Assembly: GCA_007123425.1 (NCBI GenBank)
Contig: SKLC01000026.1
Coordinates: 1 to 8,845 of the forward strand
Direction: 5' to 3'
DNA: 8,845 nucleotides
Source: Nitriliruptoraceae bacterium
Lineage (GTDB): Bacteria; Actinomycetota; Nitriliruptoria; Nitriliruptorales; Nitriliruptoraceae
The notes beneath the pieces are model-generated. The model was not told where the DNA came from, did not search any database, and saw only the letters and a program-made list of their open reading frames with translations. Shown piece by piece: positions 5,108-8,845 of this stretch; position 1 is the stretch's first letter; every line of letters starts with the position of its first letter. A program made the translations under genes and the position numbers.

Positions 5108-5842
5108 TCAGTCCTCGGACTCGATGATCACGCGCCGGGCCGGCTCGCGACCCTGGCTGCGGCTCGTCACGCCGTCGTTCTGCGCGACGAGATTGTGGAT
5201 GGCCTTGCGCTCGAAGACATCCATCGGCTCGAGCCGGACGGATTCACCGTCGAGCGCCTCGTCGATCGCGTCCTCGGCCTTCTCGATCAGCTTCTCGAGC
5301 CGTCGGGCCCGGTAGCCCTCGGCATCGACCTTCACGCGGCACCGCCGCTGGAACTGGCGCTGCATCGCGCACCGCAGCAGCTCCTGGATGGACTCCAGCG
5401 TCTGACCGCGCCGGCCGATCAGCGCGCCGGTGCCGAGATCGATGATCTCCACCTCAGCGTGGTCGTCGTGGAGGTGGATCCGCAGGTCGCCGGGCAGATC
5501 CATCGCGTCGAGCAGACCCTCGAGGAAGTCCGCGGCTGCGTCGGCCTCCTCGTCGAGGTCCTCAGCGGTGACCTCGTCCTCGCCGTTGCCCTCGTCACGC
5601 GGCTCTCGAGACGGGCCGCGGTCGTCACGCGCGCCCCCGCGGTCGTTGTCACCCTCATCATCCTGGGCCCGGTCCGGCGAGCTGATCTCGAGGTCGAGGC
5701 GGATGCTCCCGCTCAGGTCACCGAGGTCGACACCCCCGACCCCCAGCTCGACCTTCTCCCGCTCGGTGCCCGCCAACTCTGCGATGGCCGCAGCGAGCGC
5801 GTCCTCGAAGGTCGCACCCTGCGCCTGGGTCGTCCGACTCAC
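5108..5842 (-). CDS. jag: Jag/KhpB RNA-binding protein (KH and R3H domains)
   Basis: Jag (SpoIIIJ-associated, KhpB) is a cytosolic RNA-binding protein, linked in other bacteria to cell elongation and small-RNA biology. The 244-residue protein starts with a Jag_N-like segment (TFEDALAAAIAELAGTEREKVEL, 11-33). An acidic, disordered linker follows (about 55-100). A KH domain spans about 105-170, with the GRRG loop at 143-146 inside LGTGALIGRRGQTLESIQELL. The R3H domain at about 172-240 has the Arg212-x3-His216 signature and ends GREPARRVIIE. The linker is longer and more charged than in short homologues. The start is GTG 5842-5840 with GAGGAGG six bases upstream. It lies 24 bp after yidC, the usual place for jag, and is the last gene before the terminator. 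Confidence 0.95.
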   Translation of the reverse strand: MSRTTQAQGATFEDALAAAIAELAGTEREKVELGVGGVDLGDLSGSIRLDLEISSPDRAQDDEGDNDRGGARDDRGPSREPRDEGNGEDEVTAEDLDEEADAAADFLEGLLDAMDLPGDLRIHLHDDHAEVEIIDLGTGALIGRRGQTLESIQELLRCAMQRQFQRRCRVKVDAEGYRARRLEKLIEKAEDAIDEALDGESVRLEPMDVFERKAIHNLVAQNDGVTSRSQGREPARRVIIESED

Positions 5843-5866
5843 CTTCTACCTCCTCGATCAGCGCTA

Positions 5867-7036
5867 CTACCCGCCGCTGCGGCGGGGGATGTGGTCACGC
5901 TTGCCCTTGGAGCGCGAGCGCGATCCGTTCGCGTCACCGGCTCCCTTCTGCTTGTTGCCGTTGCTGGTGGGCGCGGCGCCCGTCGGCTGGTCCTTACCGG
6001 CCGGCTTGCCCGCGTCCTTGCCCTTGCCCGGCTGGTCCTTGGAGCCGGCACCCTTCGCGCCCTGACCCTTGCCCTTGCCGGCCGCGCCGTCGCCCTTGCC
6101 GGAGCCCTGCTTGCCCGGGGCCTTGCCGGACGCGCCGTCGCCCTCGCTGGAGCCCTGCTTGCCCTTCCCAGAGCCCTGCTGCTTGCCCTTCTTGGCGTCG
6201 CCACCCTTCGCCGGCGCGTCGTCCCCACCGGTCGTGGCACTCTTGCTCAGCTGGGTGTCGCCGCGCCGCTCCTCCTCGAGCTCGTGCTTGACCTCGCGAA
6301 GGATGATCGACTGCTGGGCGACCTGCCAGAAGTTCGTCGTGACCCAGTAGAGCAGCACGCCGAGCGGGAACTGGAAAGAGATCACCGCCAGCAGGCCCGG
6401 CATGGCGTAGAGCATGATCTTCTGCTGCTGCGCCATCGGCCCCTCGGCCTGCATCGGGTTGCGGGCCATCATCTGCTTCTGGGCCACGAACATCGTGCCC
6501 GCCATCAGCGCGATGAGCAGCCATCCCGGCCACCCAGCAGCGCTGACCGCGCCGGTCAGCCCCTCCTCGGGCAGGTTGAGGGTGACGAAGTAGAAGGGCT
6601 GGCCGCGCAACTCGTCCGAGCGGACCAGCGTCCAGAACAGCGCGATGAAGATCGGCGCCTGGGCCAGCAGCGGCAGGCACGAGGCCGCCGGGTTGGCGCC
6701 CTCCCGCTGGTAGAGCGCCATCATCTCTTCGTTGAGCTTCTGCTTCTTCGCCTTGTACTGCTCCGGGTCCTTCTTGAGCAGCGTGCGGTCGACCTTGTAC
6801 TTCTTCTGCAGCTCCTTCATCTGCGGCTGCAGCTTCTGCATCGCCCGCATCGACCGGGTCTGCTTGATCGCCAGCGGCAGCAGCGCGATACGCACCAGCA
6901 GGGTCAGCATCACGATCGCCCAGCCCCACGAGTGGACGCCCGCGACGGGCTCGACGATGTCGTGGAACCACGACAGCAGCTGGGTGAGGACGGCGATCGC
7001 CGGATCGCCGATGTTGCTCATGAACCAGTCGGCCAC
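5867..7036 (-). CDS. yidC: Membrane protein insertase YidC (Oxa1 family)
   Basis: YidC inserts and folds inner-membrane proteins, alone or with SecYEG. The 389-residue protein has a short N-terminus without the large periplasmic domain of Gram-negative YidC, as expected here. Likely membrane helices lie at about 8-30, 36-57, 121-140, 169-186 and 206-232. The groove arginine is Arg49 (MLTLLVRIALLPLAIKQ). A cytosolic coiled hairpin lies at about 60-110 and the conserved NPAASCLPLLAQAPIFIALFW at 115-135. Residues 258-389 form a disordered Lys/Gly/Ser tail with a 16-residue tandem repeat; basic tails of this kind are thought to contact the ribosome. The start is GTG 7036 with GGGAG nine bases upstream; Met6 (7021) is an alternative. 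It lies 6 bp after yidD. Confidence 0.96.
   Translation of the reverse strand: MADWFMSNIGDPAIAVLTQLLSWFHDIVEPVAGVHSWGWAIVMLTLLVRIALLPLAIKQTRSMRAMQKLQPQMKELQKKYKVDRTLLKKDPEQYKAKKQKLNEEMMALYQREGANPAASCLPLLAQAPIFIALFWTLVRSDELRGQPFYFVTLNLPEEGLTGAVSAAGWPGWLLIALMAGTMFVAQKQMMARNPMQAEGPMAQQQKIMLYAMPGLLAVISFQFPLGVLLYWVTTNFWQVAQQSIILREVKHELEEERRGDTQLSKSATTGGDDAPAKGGDAKKGKQQGSGKGKQGSSEGDGASGKAPGKQGSGKGDGAAGKGKGQGAKGAGSKDQPGKGKDAGKPAGKDQPTGAAPTSNGNKQKGAGDANGSRSRSKGKRDHIPRRSGG
6073..6164. repeat. 48-bp tandem duplication within the yidC tail
   Basis: Bases 6073-6116 and 6121-6164 match at 41 of 44 positions with a 48-base period, exactly 16 codons. In the protein, KQGSSEGDGASGKAPG (293-308) is followed by KQGSGKGDGAAGKGKG (309-324). 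The in-frame period suggests growth of the basic tail by slippage or unequal exchange. Confidence 0.8.
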
Positions 7037-7042
7037 GGCTGA

Positions 7043-7375
7043 CTACTCCCTCGGGGGCACGGGGTCGATCCCGCCCGGGTTCCATGGATGACAGCGCCCG
7101 ACCCGCCGGATGGCCAGCCAGGTTCCCCGCAGCGCCCCGTGCACGCGCAGGGCCTCGAGGGCATAGCCGGAGCAGGTGGGCAGGAAGCGGCAGCGCGGGG
7201 TGCGCACCGCCGCTGTGAGGCGGTAGAGGTGCACCAGGCCCAGCAGCAGCCGGGCGATCGGAGACGGGCGCGCACGATCGGCTGCGCTGGGATCCGCTGG
7301 CGCCACCACGACGTCGGGATCGCGTCCGGACGGTCGCGCGACACCCGAGTCCACCGAGGGCAGCCGGCGACTCAT
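7043..7375 (-). CDS. yidD: Membrane protein insertion efficiency factor YidD
   Basis: YidD is a small membrane-associated protein that assists YidC-dependent insertion. The diagnostic block is at 61-76 (RCRFLPTCSGYALEAL), followed by HGALRGTWLAIRRVGRCHPWNPGGIDPVP at 79-107. The three conserved Cys (62, 68, 95) are present. The helix preceding the core (about 40-58, IARLLLGLVHLYRLTAAV) is amphipathic. At 110 residues it is longer than typical YidD (about 70-90). The first ~38 residues are polar, Pro/Asp-rich and not conserved in the family. Start ATG 7375-7373 overlaps the rnpA stop as ATGA and has GGGGA six bases upstream, which favours the long form; a shorter internal start cannot be excluded. 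Confidence 0.95.
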   Translation of the reverse strand: MSRRLPSVDSGVARPSGRDPDVVVAPADPSAADRARPSPIARLLLGLVHLYRLTAAVRTPRCRFLPTCSGYALEALRVHGALRGTWLAIRRVGRCHPWNPGGIDPVPPRE

Positions 7376-7725
7376 GCTGCGTCCCCGACCTCGAGGACAC
7401 CCAGCCGATCGGCGAGCTGCTCGACCTCGTCGCGGACCGGCTGCATCATGCTGCCCGCGCAGGCGGCACGGGCGACCAGGACGACGTCGGTGCCCGGGCG
7501 CCAGGCGACGTGGCGGGCCGCCTCGCGGAGCACGCGCTTGGCCCGGTTTCGGGAGACCGCGGAGCCGACGCGACGCGACGCGACGACGGCGACACGCGGG
7601 GTGCCGTCGTGCTGGTCCTCGCGCACGTGCACGACCGCGAGATGCCCGGCGTGCTGGCGACGGCCGCGCAGCACCGCGCCGATCTCCCGGTCGTCGCGGA
7701 GCCGATCGACCTGGACGGGACGCAC
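7372..7725 (-). CDS. rnpA: Ribonuclease P protein component
   Basis: RnpA is the small basic protein of RNase P; it binds the catalytic RNA and the 5' leader of precursor tRNAs. In the 117-residue protein the family signature SRNRAKRVLREAAR (58-71) is clear. The surrounding pattern is also conserved: RLRDDREIGAVLRGRR near the start, LAVVHVR and PRVAVVASRRVGSAV before the signature, and TDVVLVAR after it. The start is GTG 7725-7723, five bases downstream of the rpmH stop. Its ribosome site is weak, so translation may depend on coupling to rpmH. An upstream in-frame extension would need CTG. The 4-bp overlap with yidD indicates tight coupling on that side. Confidence 0.93.
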   Translation of the reverse strand: MRPVQVDRLRDDREIGAVLRGRRQHAGHLAVVHVREDQHDGTPRVAVVASRRVGSAVSRNRAKRVLREAARHVAWRPGTDVVLVARAACAGSMMQPVRDEVEQLADRLGVLEVGDAA

Positions 7726-7730
7726 GGAGC

Positions 7731-7865
7731 TCAGGCCGACAGCTTCGCGCGCCCGCGGCGGCGACGGTTGTTGACGATGGCCCGGCCCTGCCGCGTCTTC
7801 ATCCGCGCACGGAAGCCGTGCTTGCGGTTGCGGCGACGGTTGTTGGGCTGGAAGGTGTGCTTCAC
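7731..7865 (-). CDS. rpmH: Large ribosomal subunit protein bL34
   Basis: L34 is a short, highly basic protein of the 50S subunit. The 44-residue product matches the family end to end: KHTFQPNNRRRNRKHGFRARM, then TRQGRAI and RRRRGRAKLSA. The QPNNRRR block is typical of actinobacteria. The start is GTG 7865-7863 (the annotated protein therefore begins with fMet). GAGGGGG lies about seven bases upstream, within a near-palindromic GAGGGGGCCCTCTC. It is the first gene of the leftward operon and is transcribed away from dnaA, the standard arrangement beside bacterial origins. Confidence 0.96.
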   Translation of the reverse strand: MKHTFQPNNRRRNRKHGFRARMKTRQGRAIVNNRRRRGRAKLSA

Positions 7866-8010
7866 GAGAGGGCCCCCTCGTAGGGCAGATGACGGCACGC
7901 GACAGACGGAGACGTGGTGGGTCCCGGATCCCAGAGCACGACGGTCACCAAGGACCAGGGGCGGATCGAGGAACGCCACAAAACCGTCGCCGGTGCGACG
8001 ACGTTGCGGA

Positions 8011-8040
8011 AGCGTACCGGCCCGCCAGCCCGGGCGGCAA
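8011..8040 (-). promoter_or_regulatory. Candidate rpmH operon promoter
   Basis: On the minus strand, TTGCCG (8040-8035) and TACGCT (8016-8011) are separated by 18 bases. This resembles a weak sigma-70-type -35/-10 pair about 145 bp upstream of the rpmH start. It is a pattern match only, in GC-rich sequence. Confidence 0.3.
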
Positions 8041-8095
8041 CCGGATCTGTTCGCGCACCCGATCGCGCGCGACACGAGCCGGTCGCCAGCATCTG

Positions 8096-8124
8096 TTGCC
8101 ACGCCCCGGGGGCAGGTGTATCGT
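8096..8124 (+). promoter_or_regulatory. Candidate dnaA promoter
   Basis: TTGCCA (8096-8101) and TATCGT (8119-8124) are separated by 17 bases, pointing toward dnaA. It would give a leader of about 270 bases containing the DnaA-box cluster, which would suit autoregulation. It is a pattern match only. Confidence 0.3.
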
Positions 8125-8251
8125 CCGCAGCCGTCTGGAGAGTTCCCTGACCCGCCGGGGCCGTTCGAGGACGGCCGGGCCGGTGCGGACAGTGGAGCGC
8201 CCAGTCCTTCCCCACCGGCTCCGGCCGTGCGACACGCACGGGAGCAGACTG

Positions 8252-8283
8252 CTTTCCACACCTGTGGACACCACTGTGGACAC
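8252..8283. promoter_or_regulatory. DnaA-box cluster
   Basis: Two identical boxes TGTGGACAC (8263-8271 and 8275-8283) match the reverse of TTGTCCACA at eight of nine bases and are 12 bases apart, about one helical turn. A weaker opposite-facing box CTTTCCACA (8252-8260; seven of nine) completes a TCCACA-CC-TGTGGA inverted repeat. DnaA probably binds here to control its own gene, to assist origin opening, or both. Confidence 0.75.
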
Positions 8284-8400
8284 GTAGGTGGGGGACTCGC
8301 TGCTCCTGCGACCATGCTCGCACGGCGGTGTCGGGCGACGGCCACGCCTCGCCACAACACGCAGAACCCGTGCACGACGTAGGGACGTCAGGAGCTTGGT

Positions 8401-8845
8401 GTGTCGCGACCCTCGACGCTGGATCTCGAGACCCTGTGGAGCGAGAGCCTCGAGTCCGTGATGCCGACGGTCTCCTCCCCCGCACAGCGCCAGTGGCTCG
8501 CGGCCACACGGCCGGTGGGGTTCAGCGACGACACGGTGGTCCTGGCCAGCCCCCACAGCTTCGCCCGCGAATGGCTCGACGCCCGCTGCGGCGACCGGAT
8601 CCGCGACGCGCTGTGCGCGGCCGCGGGTCGGGCCCTGACGGTGGTGATCACCGTCCAGCCCCATCCCGAGCCGTTCCAGCACACCACCGACGAGCGTGGG
8701 GAGACCGCCCCCCGCGACGAGCACCGCGAGCCCCCGCGGACGGACCGTGCCGCCTCCGCGCCCCCCGGTGAGGTGACCGGCACCGCCTCCGCGCCGCGCG
8801 CCGGCACCGCCCACGACCACGAGCTCACCCACCAGGGCGCGGACC
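8401..8845 (+). CDS. dnaA: Chromosomal replication initiator DnaA, N-terminal part (3' end outside window)
   Basis: DnaA binds DnaA boxes and melts the origin using ATP. The frame is open from GTG 8401 to the window edge (148 codons). Residues 8-90 resemble domain I: LETLWSESLESVMPTVSSPAQRQWLAATRPVGFSDDTVVLASPHSFAREWLDARCGDRIRDAL follows the family pattern of an early Trp, then VVLASPHSFAREWL, before the helix that contacts DnaB-type helicases. Residues from about 92 are a Pro/Asp/Glu/Ala-rich disordered linker (domain II), long in actinobacteria. The AAA+ and DNA-binding domains lie beyond the window. AGGAG at 8390-8394, six bases before GTG, fixes the start. The rpmH-dnaA divergent arrangement supports the call. 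Confidence 0.92.
   Translation, partial: MSRPSTLDLETLWSESLESVMPTVSSPAQRQWLAATRPVGFSDDTVVLASPHSFAREWLDARCGDRIRDALCAAAGRALTVVITVQPHPEPFQHTTDERGETAPRDEHREPPRTDRAASAPPGEVTGTASAPRAGTAHDHELTHQGAD

Larger units (their letters stand above)
7866..8400. other. rpmH-dnaA intergenic region, origin-associated
   Basis: This 535-bp divergent spacer has no credible gene. It holds a small DnaA-box cluster at 8252-8283 and two weak promoter candidates, one on each strand. There is no obvious AT-rich unwinding stretch. In many actinobacteria the main oriC lies between dnaA and dnaN, which is outside this window. So this region may be mainly the dnaA/rpmH control region rather than the full origin. Confidence 0.6.

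Noticed and set aside
5087..7042. 651-codon plus-strand frame antisense to jag and yidC
   Set aside because: Its Leu/Ala/Val-rich stretch is the reverse complement of the Lys/Gly-rich YidC tail. Both real genes on the other strand are clear, so this is a shadow.
5994..7400. 468-codon minus-strand frame overlapping yidD/yidC in another frame
   Set aside because: Out of frame with the recognised YidD and YidC; Arg/Gly/Ala-rich shadow.
7945..8832. 295-codon minus-strand frame antisense to dnaA
   Set aside because: DnaA domain I is evident on the plus strand with a good ribosome site; the antisense frame has no motif.
1..8845. CRISPR array, tRNA, rRNA, insertion sequence or transposase
   Set aside because: No regularly spaced repeats, no cloverleaf-like sequence with conserved TTCGA-type arm, and no transposase motif or terminal inverted repeats with target duplication were found by eye.

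Overview
This window is the left flank of a chromosomal replication origin from a high-GC bacterium, most likely an Actinomycetota member. The gene order dnaA / rpmH-rnpA-yidD-yidC-jag / rsmG-parA-parB is the classic origin-proximal arrangement. The very high G+C, the QPNNRRR-type L34 protein, the Lys/Gly-rich YidC tail and frequent GTG starts (7 of the 10 starts visible here) fit an actinobacterium. I cannot place it to genus.

Layout from left to right. (1) Positions 1-219 are the 3' end of a plus-strand gene that looks like ribose-5-phosphate isomerase A. It converges on parB across a short hairpin-rich gap. (2) Positions 286-2892 hold rsmG-parA-parB on the minus strand: a 16S rRNA methyltransferase followed by the ParA ATPase and the ParB CTPase/centromere-binding protein, with parA and parB overlapping by 4 bp. 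(3) Positions 2893-5107 are an unusually long, gene-poor spacer of about 2.2 kb. It carries four near-perfect parS sites and two degenerate ones, a small two-helix membrane-protein gene on the plus strand, a perfect LexA/SOS-box palindrome, several other inverted repeats, and a strong terminator whose 3' edge overlaps the last parS. (4) Positions 5108-7865 hold the minus-strand operon rpmH-rnpA-yidD-yidC-jag: ribosomal protein L34, RNase P protein, a membrane-insertion accessory protein, the YidC insertase and the KH/R3H RNA-binding protein Jag. Spacing within it is tight (a 4-bp overlap to a 24-bp gap). (5) Positions 7866-8400 are the rpmH-dnaA intergenic region with a small DnaA-box cluster. 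(6) From 8401 to the window end is the 5' part of dnaA on the plus strand, cut by the window edge.

How it works together: DnaA initiates replication, ParB loads at the parS sites in the spacer, and ParA uses ATP to move the ParB-loaded origin. The ribosome, RNase P and membrane-insertion genes ride in the leading-strand operon next to the origin. The most unusual part is the long parS/SOS-box spacer. Most ORFs in it look like GC-rich shadows, but it holds one plausible uncharacterised membrane protein and regulatory palindromes that no recognised gene explains.
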